From Xenorhabdus doucetiae (lineage in GTDB: Bacteria > Pseudomonadota > Gammaproteobacteria > Enterobacterales > Enterobacteriaceae): DNA of 64,000 nt. Below, in pieces: positions 34,026 to 43,504 of this stretch. The position numbers and the translations under genes are program-made. Under the pieces are notes generated by a model. That model was given only the letters and a program-made list of their open reading frames with translations. It ran no database searches and was not told the DNA's origin. The stretch spans positions 620,001-684,000 of the forward strand of contig NZ_FO704550.1 of the NCBI RefSeq assembly GCF_000968195.1. Direction: 5' to 3'. Numbering within the stretch: position 1 is the first letter of the stretch; each line of letters opens with the position of its first letter.

Positions 34026-34283
34026 AACTCCTGCCATTTTTAAACGCTATTTAGTTGAAAAAATAACCATGTATAAGATATTGTTATTATTGGATTCGCC
34101 TCATAAGCGACCGCCTTGCGAACGACAGTTTTAAATTTATCTGACATAAATATCATTATATTTCATAATGATAGATTAAAAATTAATTTCATATGTGATT
34201 ATGACTTTTTGTTATTTTATTTTTACTCTTGAAAGGTGTAAGTTTGATTGTCCTAGCCCGACAATGTTATATAGGAGGTCGTT

Positions 34284-35174
34284 TTGTATAAACAGAAAAA
34301 AAAGAGAGATAGTCGAGTAATTTCCCTGAGAGATTCCATCAGAAATAAAAAGATAGAAATCATCCTGCATCAGGAGATAGATTTTACAGATTGTTATCGT
34401 AATAATAAATTTATCTTATTCGATAGTTATATTTGTGGCATTAATCTCAAATTCTTCGGCAAGAATGAAGAACATTCTGATCAAATTAGAATGAAGTTTC
34501 TTCCTCCCATTTGTTACGCTATTAATAAAGTTTATGCAAAAGTTAATAACTTATCTAAAATAATGAGAAATATTAACATTTATATAGGAGAGGAAGAAGG
34601 GAAAACTGAAGTTAGATGGCCAGCAAGAGAAGACAAAATAGCAGATAATACATCGATAACAAAAACAGTAGGTATTGGCATCCCCCATCTTCATATAAAT
34701 GCTAAAAAAGTTAAGGAAATAAAATCTCCTCAATATTCCTTCTGGGGAAGGAATAAGAATATAACAGCTCGAATTGGATGGGGTGTACCAGATCAACTTT
34801 ATCACGAAGCTATATCAGGAAGTAGGAAGTCATTGGAATTGAACTCCGAAAACTCAACAAAGGTCATTGCTGCCATCGTACATGAAATTGGACATATCAT
34901 TCATGCACAACGAACCGAATCAAAAGAAAAATTTTGGCTTGCCAAAAGAATTGATCAACACAATATACATAATATCCCGGCAAAAATTGTTGAACAAGTG
35001 AGCGGTTATGCTATAGAGAAACAGAACTCTAATGAGTTTGTTGCAGAAGTTTTTACTGGTTTAGTGTATGGAAAAAAATACAGTCAAGAGGTATTAGAAT
35101 ATTATCAATATTATTCAGGGCCTGAACTCACTGGAATAAAACTTCCCGAATTACCACCTAATTGGAGTCCCTAA
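34284..35174 (+). CDS. zincin metallopeptidase-like protein, possible toxin/effector
   Basis: 296 residues; TTG start chosen because AGGAGG (34273-34278) lies five bases before it. The active site HEIGH (His200, Glu201, His204 in AAIVHEIGHIIHAQ) and a downstream acidic cluster SNEFVAEVFTGLV (Glu251/Glu255) fit a gluzincin with three zinc ligands. No signal peptide or membrane span. The N-terminal 150 residues carry no recognised domain and are AT-rich. Single-gene unit. Insect-pathogen genomes of this family carry many such lone protease effectors; that role is inference. Confidence 0.65.
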   Translation: MYKQKKKRDSRVISLRDSIRNKKIEIILHQEIDFTDCYRNNKFILFDSYICGINLKFFGKNEEHSDQIRMKFLPPICYAINKVYAKVNNLSKIMRNINIYIGEEEGKTEVRWPAREDKIADNTSITKTVGIGIPHLHINAKKVKEIKSPQYSFWGRNKNITARIGWGVPDQLYHEAISGSRKSLELNSENSTKVIAAIVHEIGHIIHAQRTESKEKFWLAKRIDQHNIHNIPAKIVEQVSGYAIEKQNSNEFVAEVFTGLVYGKKYSQEVLEYYQYYSGPELTGIKLPELPPNWSP

Positions 35175-35435
35175 AGATCATAACGATTCATTTTCTTCAG
35201 GAAAAATTATTTTACTGCATTGAAAGCGAAATCGATTGGTTCGCGAATCAAATAGGGTTCTTGCTCCACATGAATCTCATTTACATGTCATTCTAAATAA
35301 AAGGTGTATGGTTTACGTTTTATTACTCATACACCTTATTCAACAAGTCATAACCCCTTCCAAATCCACCACTTGCCCTCTGTCACTTTTGCGAGCATGA
35401 TCGCAATACCGTTACCCATTAATCAAACAACTTAC

Positions 35436-36308
35436 ATGCCTACCATCAAAGAGCTCCAAGTCGCTATCTCAAACCTTTCTATATGGCGCAAAGGTGATCA
35501 ACGTGCACCACATAAGCCATTATTGTTGCTGTATGTGCTCTCTCAATATCAGAAAGGCCATGAACGACTGTTTGATTATGGTGAGGAGATCCACCAGCCA
35601 TTACTGGCGTTACTCAATCACTTTGGCCCAAGACGCAAAAGTCACTATCCCTCCTTACCTTTCTGGCGCTTACGCGGCGACGGGTTTTGGGAATTGCAAA
35701 ATAGCGAACGCTGTACACCACAAAAAGGCAGCAAGGAACCGCCAAAACGTGAATTGATTGAGTTCGGCGTCAAAGGAGGGTTCGACCAACAAAGTTATCA
35801 GTTATTACGCAAGAAGCCCACGGTCATCGATAAACTGGCACAACAAATCCTGAGTGAACACTTCCCTGACAGCATACAGGAGCTGCTCGCCAATCAATTA
35901 GATTTCTCTTTAAGCGATATCCGCAAAATACGTGATCCGCATTTTCGCCAGCAAATACTGCGCGCCTATAACTACGAATGTGCAATATGTGGCTACAATC
36001 TGCGACACGACAGCACTCCCGTTGGGCTGGAGGCGGCACACATCAAATGGAAACAATATGGCGGCCCCTGTACCGTCAATAACGGGCTGGCACTCTGCTC
36101 ACTGCACCATTCCGCATTCGATATGGGTTCAATCAGTATTGACGATCACATGAAGTTACTGGTTTCAGAAAGTATTAATGGCGGCCCGATGGTGAAACAA
36201 CTGTTTTGGCATTTTGCAAAACAGCCGATATTACTTCCTCAAAACAGAGATTATTACCCTTTGGAAAGTTTTATTACCTGGCATCGCAGCCAGGTATTTA
36301 AGCAATAA
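35436..36308 (+). CDS. HNH endonuclease of the phosphorothioated/modified-DNA-binding type (ScoMcrA-like)
   Basis: 290 residues from the ATG at 35436; a longer in-frame start at 35304 would add 44 low-complexity residues with no family likeness. The N-terminal domain (LSIWRKGDQRAPHKPLLLLYV, FGPRRKSHYPSLPFWRLRGDG, KGGF) matches the sulfur-binding domain of phosphorothioate-dependent restriction enzymes. The C-terminal HNH reads CAICGYNLRHDS, PVGLEAAHIKW, NNGLALCSLHHSAFD, with the zinc cysteines and catalytic His present. It would act as a type IV enzyme cleaving phosphorothioated or methylated foreign DNA. No dnd or ssp modification genes are in the window, as expected for such an enzyme. Confidence 0.85.
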   Translation: MPTIKELQVAISNLSIWRKGDQRAPHKPLLLLYVLSQYQKGHERLFDYGEEIHQPLLALLNHFGPRRKSHYPSLPFWRLRGDGFWELQNSERCTPQKGSKEPPKRELIEFGVKGGFDQQSYQLLRKKPTVIDKLAQQILSEHFPDSIQELLANQLDFSLSDIRKIRDPHFRQQILRAYNYECAICGYNLRHDSTPVGLEAAHIKWKQYGGPCTVNNGLALCSLHHSAFDMGSISIDDHMKLLVSESINGGPMVKQLFWHFAKQPILLPQNRDYYPLESFITWHRSQVFKQ

Positions 36309-36331
36309 TTGACAAAACAGTGTAGTTTTTC

Positions 36332-37900
36332 TCAATCAGAAAGATTCAACTCATGGGTGATACCGCAGTTTTCAACGAAGGCCTCATCATGGGAAACCAG
36401 CAGTAATGTTCCCTGATATTCACAAAGCAGCGCCTCTAATAACTGCCTAGAATCCAGATCAAGGTGGTTATCCGGTTCATCCAGCAAAAGCACGGCCGGA
36501 GGCGAGGGGCTATGTATTAGCGCCAACAGCGTGGCTTTCAATTGTTCTCCCCCACTGAGCTGGTTTAAAGGCTGGAGCGATTTATCCCCCCTTATCCGTA
36601 ACATGCCGAGCTGAGTCCGCCATTGTTCGACAGAAAATGCACCTTGGTAGTGATGTAATGCTTCTGCAACTGGCAAGGTTTTATCCAGCAGGTTCAGGTG
36701 CTGATCGAGGTAACAAAAAGTGTCATTTATCCGATATTCTCCTGATACCCGCAGGGTTTCTCCACTCAGCACTTTCAAGAGGGTGGATTTCCCGCTGCCG
36801 TTACTGCCTTTGATGTGCCAGTGTTCTCCGCTATACGCCGTGAATGAAAGTGGTCCTGAATAGCCGTAGGGTAATTTAAGCCTTGAGGCAAATAGGGTGA
36901 CCTTTTGTCCGTCCGGCTGGTAGTTCAGCACCATTTTTTGTTGCCGGGTATGGGTCTTTTTCTCATGGATCTCCTGTAATTGGGTTTGCAGGTTTCCCAA
37001 CACCCGTTGATGACGTTGGGCAACATTAGACTGCCGCTGTTCTGCCCGGTTTTTCTGCATATCGAGTAACAGGAGTGACTGAGAACCACTGCGGCGGATA
37101 ACTTCGCCTTGTCTGCGCCGCTGGGCGGCTTTTTGCAGGCTGGTCTGTTGTTGACGCTTTTCGTTACGGATCCGGGTATCCAGACGCTCAGAGGCTGCTT
37201 CAAGTGAGGCGATGGCAGAAGCCTTCTGTTCTGCATAAAGGGCATAGTTGCCGCCATATTCACAAAGTCCCCTATCGGTTAACTCAAAAATCGCCGGCAT
37301 ATGAGCAAGCAAAGCACGATTATGGGTGACCACCAGCGCACCGGCTTTGTGTTGTTCCAGCCGATCGGTCAACCACAGCCGCCCTTCATGGTCGAGATGG
37401 TTATCCGGCTCATCCAGCAGGAGAAAGTGATCGCCGTGCAGAAAAGCGCGGCACAGGGCAAGGCGGGTTTGTTGCCCTCCGCTGAGGTTTTGTACCGGCG
37501 TCTCCATCAATAGCGGTAAACGGGCGGAGTCCAGCAGGCTCTGCCATATCGCCGGTTGTTGCCACTGACCATCAAGTTGCTCGAAATCATCCATTGTCGC
37601 AGTTCCGGCTTCTACCCGCTGAAAAGCCTGACAGAGCGCGGTGACGCCCAAGGCATCGGCAAGGGTTTCTCCCGCCAGCCGGGTCAGTTGGTCAACATAG
37701 ATAAAGGGTCTATTCCAGACGATATACCCTGAGGCAGGCAATAGTCTCTGCGCCAGCAGCCGTAACAGGACTGATTTGCCTTTTCCGTTACTGCCGATCA
37801 GGGCGGTTTGTTGGCAAAACAGTGTCCCGCTCAGGGGAGGAAACAGGTTTTTTTGATTAAATTCGATACTCAGTTGTGAAAAATGACAGGCTATTGTCAT
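36332..37900 (-). CDS. ABC-F family ATPase (ribosome-associated type)
   Basis: 522 residues from MTIACHFSQL, which has GGAGG (37905-37909) correctly placed. Two nucleotide-binding domains, no membrane spans. Walker A GSNGKGKS and GSNGSGKST; signatures LSGGQQTRLAL and LSGGEQLKATLL; Walker B LLLDEPDNHLD twice. The interdomain linker is long and charged (arginine/glutamine-rich coil), as in antibiotic-resistance and translation-factor ABC-Fs. Both catalytic glutamates are present. It is preceded by a structured leader. Which ribosome inhibitor, if any, it counteracts cannot be read from sequence. Confidence 0.85.
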   Translation of the reverse strand: MTIACHFSQLSIEFNQKNLFPPLSGTLFCQQTALIGSNGKGKSVLLRLLAQRLLPASGYIVWNRPFIYVDQLTRLAGETLADALGVTALCQAFQRVEAGTATMDDFEQLDGQWQQPAIWQSLLDSARLPLLMETPVQNLSGGQQTRLALCRAFLHGDHFLLLDEPDNHLDHEGRLWLTDRLEQHKAGALVVTHNRALLAHMPAIFELTDRGLCEYGGNYALYAEQKASAIASLEAASERLDTRIRNEKRQQQTSLQKAAQRRRQGEVIRRSGSQSLLLLDMQKNRAEQRQSNVAQRHQRVLGNLQTQLQEIHEKKTHTRQQKMVLNYQPDGQKVTLFASRLKLPYGYSGPLSFTAYSGEHWHIKGSNGSGKSTLLKVLSGETLRVSGEYRINDTFCYLDQHLNLLDKTLPVAEALHHYQGAFSVEQWRTQLGMLRIRGDKSLQPLNQLSGGEQLKATLLALIHSPSPPAVLLLDEPDNHLDLDSRQLLEALLCEYQGTLLLVSHDEAFVENCGITHELNLSD

Positions 37901-37920
37901 GCGTACCTCCTGAATACAGG

Positions 37921-37980
37921 TGGCAGACAATGCAGGGATCTCTTTTCAGGAGAGAAACGGATGAGAACGGTTGTCTGCCA
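37921..37980 (-). promoter_or_regulatory. structured leader of the ABC-F gene
   Basis: TGGCAGACAA (37921-37930) and TTGTCTGCCA (37971-37980) can pair across 40 nt, with an inner TCTCT/AGAGA hairpin, just upstream of the ribosome site at 37905. Attenuation or translational control is inferred by analogy with other ABC-F resistance genes. Confidence 0.5.
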
Positions 37981-38162
37981 GGAACAGAAAAAAGAATACC
38001 TTTGGGTATCCGGATACATTTTCTGGCAGGACTTAGTTCATCGTCGGGAAGTGCCTTCTTAGTCAGGTTGGTCAGAGGAATAACGGTGATATTATAGTCA
38101 GAGATGATAATGTTAGGCAATACAGGCTAAAAAAACACACGCGTCACACTTCAATAAATATT

Positions 38163-38195
38163 TATTATCACCCCGCGATGCGGGGTGATAATAAG
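38163..38195. repeat. 15-bp inverted repeat with GAT loop, downstream of potD
   Basis: TTATTATCACCCCGC (38163-38177), GAT, GCGGGGTGATAATAA (38181-38195). Same arm length and core as 33993-34025. It probably terminates potD transcription (minus strand), although no T-tract follows. Confidence 0.75.
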
Positions 38196-38236
38196 CTGCT
38201 TTTATCTTGCGAGCTGCAATTTGAAGTTATGCCGGT

Positions 38237-39283
38237 TTACTGACCGGCTTTCAGTTTTTGGAAATATTCTTCATACAGGATATTGGCATTGCCGACATCG
38301 CTTTGCCATTCGCCTTTCTGGATCACCGCCTTATCGGGATACAGAGACTTATCTTCTGTCATCGATTTAGGCAGTAATTTTTTTGCTTCCATGTTCGGGG
38401 TGGGGTAACCGATTTTCTTGGCAACCTGCGCCGCAATTTCCGGACGCAACAAGAAATCGATTAACTTCATCGCGCCATCGACATTCTTGGCATTCGCCGG
38501 AATAGCCAGGCTATCCATCCAGAAAATTCCGCCTTCTTTCGGCCAAATAATATCCACCGGCGTACCCGCTTGGCGCGCAACATAAGCAGAACCGTTCCAC
38601 ATCATGCCGATATCCGCTTCCCCTTCCATAAAGGGATTGGCCGGATTGTCCGAGTTAAATGCCAGTACATTCGGCATCAGTTTTCTCAGCTCCTGATAAG
38701 CCGCTTCAATCTCTTTCGGATCGGTGGTATTGCCGGAATACCCCAGTTTCAGCAGCGCCATCTGGAAGACTTCACGCGCATCGTCAGTCAGCACCAGGCT
38801 GCTTTGGTATTCTGGCTTCCAAAGATCAGCCCAGGCGGAGAGCGTTTTGGGATCAATATTGTCGCCATTGACGCCAATCGCGGTGGCACCCCAAATATAA
38901 GGGATAGAATAATCGTTATTCGGATCAAAAGACTTATGGAGTAAATTAGGATCAAGATTATGGAAGTTGCTTAATTTGCTGGTATCGATTTTTCGCAACA
39001 TTCCTTCTTTACTCATCTTCGAGACAAAGTAAGTAGATGGAACCACTAAATCATAAGCGTCATCTTTATAGGTTTTCAGCTTGGTGTACATGCTCTCATT
39101 GGATTCATAGGTGGAATAAATCACCTTAATCCCGGTTTCTTTCGTGAACTGGTTGAGCAAACCAGGCGGAACGTATTCAGTCCAGTTGTAGAAGTACAGC
39201 GTCTTGCCATCATCAGCGGCATTCACCGAACCCATGCTTAATGCCATCATCCCGGCGGCAAGCAGATAAAACCACTTTTTCAT
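38237..39283 (-). CDS. potD: spermidine/putrescine-binding periplasmic protein
   Basis: 348 residues, with Sec signal peptide ending near VNAADDG. Mature start TLYFYNWTEYVPPGLLNQF is diagnostic for PotD; polyamine-contact Trp/Asp residues are kept (FYNWTEY, WNGSAYV). It delivers polyamines to PotBC. It is separated from potC by 155 bp with a terminator, so it can be expressed apart from the rest of the operon. Confidence 0.96.
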   Translation of the reverse strand: MKKWFYLLAAGMMALSMGSVNAADDGKTLYFYNWTEYVPPGLLNQFTKETGIKVIYSTYESNESMYTKLKTYKDDAYDLVVPSTYFVSKMSKEGMLRKIDTSKLSNFHNLDPNLLHKSFDPNNDYSIPYIWGATAIGVNGDNIDPKTLSAWADLWKPEYQSSLVLTDDAREVFQMALLKLGYSGNTTDPKEIEAAYQELRKLMPNVLAFNSDNPANPFMEGEADIGMMWNGSAYVARQAGTPVDIIWPKEGGIFWMDSLAIPANAKNVDGAMKLIDFLLRPEIAAQVAKKIGYPTPNMEAKKLLPKSMTEDKSLYPDKAVIQKGEWQSDVGNANILYEEYFQKLKAGQ

Positions 39284-39399
39284 GTCATCTTTTCCACGCA
39301 GTTAGTGCGTTAGTATCGTAATATAGGTTCCGCGTGAACCTACCCCCCAAAAAACGGCTATTATAAAAGCCGCATTTTGCAGGGTAAAGCCACAAACAA

Positions 39400-39429
39400 G
39401 AAAAGCGTGGCTAACCCGCAACCACGCTT
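39400..39429 (-). terminator. hairpin between potC and potD
   Basis: On the minus strand, AAGCGTGG (39429-39422), loop, CCACGCTT (39410-39403), then TTCTTGTTTG. It may attenuate read-through into potD. Confidence 0.65.
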
Positions 39430-39438
39430 ACAAGAAGA

Positions 39439-40218
39439 TTAAGACTTACCCGTGCGGTCACGCATCACAAATTGGCTAATCAGCACCAAAACCAACGACA
39501 TCAGTAACAAAATCGTTGCCAATGCGTTCACTTCCGGCGAAATGCCCACTTTGACCATCGAATAGATCTTAAGGGGCAATATTTCATAGCTTGGCCCCGT
39601 CACAAATGAGGAGACAACCACATCATCCATCGACAGGGTAAAGCTCAGTAGCCAACCCGCCATCACGGCCGGCATCGCCAGCGGCAGGATGATTTTTCGC
39701 AGAATCGTCAATTCCCCCGCCCCTAAATCACGTGCCGCTTCCAGCATCTTGACGTCGAAGTCTTTCAGGCGGGAGTAAACCGTGATCACGACAAACGGCA
39801 AGCAGAAGGTGATATGCGAAAACAGCAGTGACCAGAACCCCAGTGAGACGCCGAGCAGCATAAACAGCACCAGCAAGGAAATCGCCATCACGATATCCGG
39901 CGACATCATCACGACAAACAACATGCCGCCAACAAACTTTTTGCCCCGGAACGAATAACGATACAAGGCGACGGCGGTCAGGGAGCCAATCAAGGTCGCG
40001 AAGGTGGCGGATGCAACCGCCATCGTCAGGGAGTGGCCGGCCGCTTGCAGCAGGCTGTCATTGGAAAACAGCAGGCTATACCATTCGGTGGTAAAACCCT
40101 GCCAGCGAATGCCAAAGCGGGATTGGTTAAACGAGCTTACCAACAGGATAATAATCGGGATATACAGGTAAGCATAAACGATGGTCATAAAGCCACCGCG
40201 CAACAGGCGTCCGATCAT
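39439..40218 (-). CDS. potC: polyamine ABC transporter permease PotC
   Basis: 259 residues with six spans and the EAA loop (EAARDLGAGELTILRKIILP) that docks PotA. The segment YSLLFSNDSLLQAAGHSLTM is PotC-like. It overlaps potB by 4 nt. Confidence 0.96.
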   Translation of the reverse strand: MIGRLLRGGFMTIVYAYLYIPIIILLVSSFNQSRFGIRWQGFTTEWYSLLFSNDSLLQAAGHSLTMAVASATFATLIGSLTAVALYRYSFRGKKFVGGMLFVVMMSPDIVMAISLLVLFMLLGVSLGFWSLLFSHITFCLPFVVITVYSRLKDFDVKMLEAARDLGAGELTILRKIILPLAMPAVMAGWLLSFTLSMDDVVVSSFVTGPSYEILPLKIYSMVKVGISPEVNALATILLLMSLVLVLISQFVMRDRTGKS

Positions 40219-41075
40219 TCCAGTTCCACCTTCTTGTTCAGCAACTTAGCCGCACGATAATAGACCAATAACATCAGCCCCATCACCAGCGTCAGACAGA
40301 TGCTGGTCGCCGCGCCAAATGGCCAGTCGCGGATATTAAGGAACTGGCTCTTAATCACGTTACCGATCAGCAGGTTCTTCGCGCCGCCCATCAAATCCGC
40401 CACATAGAACAGCCCCATCGCCGGCAACATGACCAGCAAGCAACCGGCGATAATGCCCGGCATGGTGAGTGGCACAATGATACGGATAAAGGTCTGCAAT
40501 TTCCCCGCACCCAGATCGCGCGCGGCTTCCAGACAGGATTTATCCAGCTTCTCAATGCTGGAATAAAGCGGCATCACCATAAACGGCAGCAGGATATAAA
40601 CCAGCCCCAGCACAACGGCTTCGGGGGTATACATAATGCGCAACGGCTTATCGATAATTCCCACCCACAGCAGAAAATCATTCATATAGCCACGGGTACT
40701 GAGGAACATCTTCAAGCCATAAATCCGGATTAACGAGTTCGTCCAGAACGGCACGATCAGCAGGAATAGCATCAGTGGACGCAGTTTCTCCGGTATACGC
40801 GCCAGGAAAAACGCAAACGGATAACCAATCACCAGACAGCACAGCGTCGCGACAATCGCCATATTCAGTGAATGCAGCAACACTTCGGCATACAGTGGAT
40901 CGAACAATCGGCTATAGTTATCCAGCGAGAAGACCATCTGCACTAAATTGGCATCATCACGGGTCAGGAAGCTGGTTCCGATGATCATCAGGTTCGGCAA
41001 AAAGACGAACAGCATCAGCCAGGCGACGATGCCCGTAATGACAATATTCTGGAATAGCTTACGCGTCTTCTTCAT
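40215..41075 (-). CDS. potB: polyamine ABC transporter permease PotB
   Basis: 286 residues from the methionine of MKKTRKLFQN, which matches the E. coli start; the frame is open four codons further. Six spans and the EAA loop (LEAARDLGAGKLQTFIRIIVP). Its start overlaps the end of potA by 17 nt, so translation is coupled. Confidence 0.95.
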   Translation of the reverse strand: MKKTRKLFQNIVITGIVAWLMLFVFLPNLMIIGTSFLTRDDANLVQMVFSLDNYSRLFDPLYAEVLLHSLNMAIVATLCCLVIGYPFAFFLARIPEKLRPLMLFLLIVPFWTNSLIRIYGLKMFLSTRGYMNDFLLWVGIIDKPLRIMYTPEAVVLGLVYILLPFMVMPLYSSIEKLDKSCLEAARDLGAGKLQTFIRIIVPLTMPGIIAGCLLVMLPAMGLFYVADLMGGAKNLLIGNVIKSQFLNIRDWPFGAATSICLTLVMGLMLLVYYRAAKLLNKKVELE

Positions 41076-42174
41076 CGACCAGCACAACCTCCCAGCTTTC
41101 CACCCACGTCACGGCAATCTTTTGGTTAAGGGAATGGTCAACATCAGGATCATCTTCGTTGAAAAATTCACTTACCATGACCATCTTGCCATTTTTCATT
41201 TCGACCACGGAATCCAGCGTCATGCCCTTGTAGTTGCGCTCACGCACATAACCAATCAGCCCCGATACCTGCTCACCGTTATTGATCTCTTCTACCCGCA
41301 GATCTTCCGGGCGCAGCAGCACTTTCAGCGTTTGCCCAACCGTCACCGGCAGCGACGTGAAAATATCGCACTCGTGGCCTTCGACATTGGCGCGTATCCG
41401 CTGATCATCAATACGATGCAGCACTTCGGCATCAAAAATATTGATTTCACCGATAAAGCGGGCAACAAACAGGTTTTTCGGCTCTTCATAAATCTCACGC
41501 GGAGAGCCATCTTGCTCAATGTGCCCGTCACGCATCACCACGATGCGGTCAGACATCACCAGCGCCTCTTCCTGATCATGGGTCACGAAGATAAAGGTGA
41601 TGCCGAGCTTACGCTGGAGCGCCTTCAACTCATTTTGCATCTGCTTGCGCAATTTGTAATCGAGCGCGGACAGCGATTCATCCAGCAGCAGCACCTTAGG
41701 TTTATTCACCACGGCACGGGCAATGGCCACACGCTGTTGCTGACCGCCGGAAAGCTGGGCAGGCTTACGCTGGGCAAACTCTCCGAGCTGAACCATGCGC
41801 AATGCTTCCTCAACACGCGGGGCAATCTCTTTTTCCGGTGTCTTCTGCATTCGAAGCCCGAAAGCGACATTTTCAAATACGGTCATGTGGGGGAACAGGG
41901 CATAACTTTGGAAAACCGTATTAACGTGACGGTGCTCGGCGGGAATATCGGTAATATCCTGCCCTTCCAGTAAGATTTTGCCGCCATCCGCATTTTCCAG
42001 CCCGGCAATCAGACGGAGTACTGTGGTTTTGCCGCAACCGGATGGCCCAAGAATGGTCAGGAACTCGCCATCATTGATGGTCAAATCGAGCGGTGAAATA
42101 ACTTGTTTACCGTCGAAACCCTTACTCAAGGCTTTCAGTTCAACAAGTGGTGTCAGAGAGGTATTCTCAGTCAT
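41059..42174 (-). CDS. potA: polyamine ABC transporter ATPase PotA
   Basis: 371 residues. Walker A GPSGCGKTT, signature LSGGQQQRVAIA, Walker B VLLLDESLSALD, and a C-terminal regulatory (TOBE-type) domain. Energises polyamine import with PotBC. First gene of potABCD. The pepT gene that usually lies divergent in E. coli is absent here. Confidence 0.96.
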   Translation of the reverse strand: MTENTSLTPLVELKALSKGFDGKQVISPLDLTINDGEFLTILGPSGCGKTTVLRLIAGLENADGGKILLEGQDITDIPAEHRHVNTVFQSYALFPHMTVFENVAFGLRMQKTPEKEIAPRVEEALRMVQLGEFAQRKPAQLSGGQQQRVAIARAVVNKPKVLLLDESLSALDYKLRKQMQNELKALQRKLGITFIFVTHDQEEALVMSDRIVVMRDGHIEQDGSPREIYEEPKNLFVARFIGEINIFDAEVLHRIDDQRIRANVEGHECDIFTSLPVTVGQTLKVLLRPEDLRVEEINNGEQVSGLIGYVRERNYKGMTLDSVVEMKNGKMVMVSEFFNEDDPDVDHSLNQKIAVTWVESWEVVLVDEEDA

Positions 42175-42728
42175 TTATGCTATCATCTATCCCTTGGAAT
42201 AATGCAGATAGAACCGCCACGGGAAAAGACTGTGTCAGCTAGCAGGAGGCATCATTTCTCCGCTAAAGCTCAAAGCCAGTGGCGCCGGTTGAAATTACGA
42301 AGCGCGCATCATAAACGCAGTAAGGCCAAATTGAAAGCTGAAACAATGACAATATGTCATTTTTTATTACCATTTCAAAAATAATAACATCAAGTATCAT
42401 TTTGATGGTAATTATATCATTTGTAACTATTACTTATTGGTGATTTTCCAACCAGAAAAATAGCTTTATATTTCAATAGATTCAGACAGATACCCAAGGT
42501 AAACGCCATCACCCTTAATCCCCTGCTCTCTGATGCATTCAACAGGCGAGGACGTTCGTTCTCTTGCTGTGGTATTCTGACGCGCTTTTTTATTGGTGGG
42601 ATCTATGGATTTATGAGGATGATTTTTATTGGTTTATTTTATTGAAATAAAAATAATTAAGCTCACTATCCCCCTGCCAGAAGATACAGACAAATTGGCA
42701 TTATGTTTTTTCCAAACGGAGATTGATT
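42175..42728. other. promoter region between potA and the ybjQ-family gene
   Basis: About 550 bp, AT-rich, with no convincing coding frame. It must hold divergent promoters for potABCD and the gene at 42729. An inverted AT-rich stretch lies near 42350-42420. Confidence 0.5.
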
Positions 42729-43049
42729 ATGAAAAATGCAACAACACCCACACTAGAAGGCCATACCATCACAGATTATCTGGGTGTCGTCACAGGGGAA
42801 ACGATTCTTGGTGTCAATATTGTGAAGGATTTTTTTGCCGGGGTCAGGGATATCGTCGGTGGACGTTCCGGCGCGTATGAAAAGGAATTGAAAAATGCAC
42901 GGGAGATTGCTTTTGCAGAAATGAATGCACAAGCCCAGGCCTTAGGTGCTAATGCGGTTGTCGGCATTGATATTGATTATGAAACCGTCGGCAAAAATGG
43001 TGGTATGTTGATGGTCGCCGTATCGGGGACAGCGGTTAAGATTGTGTAA
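42729..43049 (+). CDS. ybjQ: YbjQ/UPF0145 family protein
   Basis: 106 residues from the ATG at 42729 (a TTG six bases earlier is in frame). Family hallmarks: TITDYLGVVTGETILGVNI, then FAEMNAQAQALGANAVVGID and the C-terminal beta strands GMLMVAVSGTAV. Homopentameric heavy-metal-binding-like domain; molecular role unknown. Stands alone. Confidence 0.88.
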   Translation: MKNATTPTLEGHTITDYLGVVTGETILGVNIVKDFFAGVRDIVGGRSGAYEKELKNAREIAFAEMNAQAQALGANAVVGIDIDYETVGKNGGMLMVAVSGTAVKIV

Positions 43050-43058
43050 GGGGTAATG

Positions 43059-43225
43059 GTACTGAGTTTGTGGGTTAGGCCATCGTTGGGTGGCTTAAAA
43101 ATAATCCAATGTGGATGGAGTTACATAGCTGAATCACCAATACTGGCTATCGCAGGGAATGGTTGAATGAGCATCAGGTAATTTTGTTTGAATCTTATCC
43201 GGTTGGGATTGGGAAGTGATTTTTT
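43059..43225 (+). pseudogene. possible IS3-family transposase relic
   Basis: One frame reads NGTEFVG, stop, AIVGWLKN, then ELHS, stop, ITNTGYRREWLNEHQVILF. This recalls the NGxEF, ELxxxxPGxP and REWLNEH pieces of IS3 DDE transposases with deletions. Weak, but no other reading fits. 43226-43504 has no gene and is AT-rich. Confidence 0.35.
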
Positions 43226-43504
43226 GATAGTAGATAAAACAGTATAGGGATCTACATAAAAAATTTAAAATCAACAACATAAGTCTTAATCCACCATCAA
43301 TTTTCTATGTTTATAGTTTATGACTGTAAACATAGAAGTAAAGCAGTCTAAGTAAAAAACTGATTAATTAACGACCAATAAAGCATGGGAAAGAAAATTA
43401 ACTAAGCTATAGCTGATATAGATAAATTCTGGTATGAAAAGAACGGAGTTTATTTTCTTAAGGGTTAAACGTAGAATACCGCGTTTAAATTTGGTCAGGT
43501 TTGT

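Noticed and set aside
34083..34110. second IS30 element end
   Set aside because: TTGGATTCGC matches ten bases of the IS30 terminus, but no transposase or opposite end is nearby; likely chance or too decayed to call.
37857..38120. 87-codon minus-strand frame before the ABC-F gene
   Set aside because: Overlaps the structured leader and the start of the ABC-F gene in another frame; no ribosome site or family likeness. A shorter leader peptide cannot be excluded but was not supported.
40948..41973. 341-codon plus-strand frame
   Set aside because: Antisense to potA/potB, both unambiguous; His-rich shadow composition.
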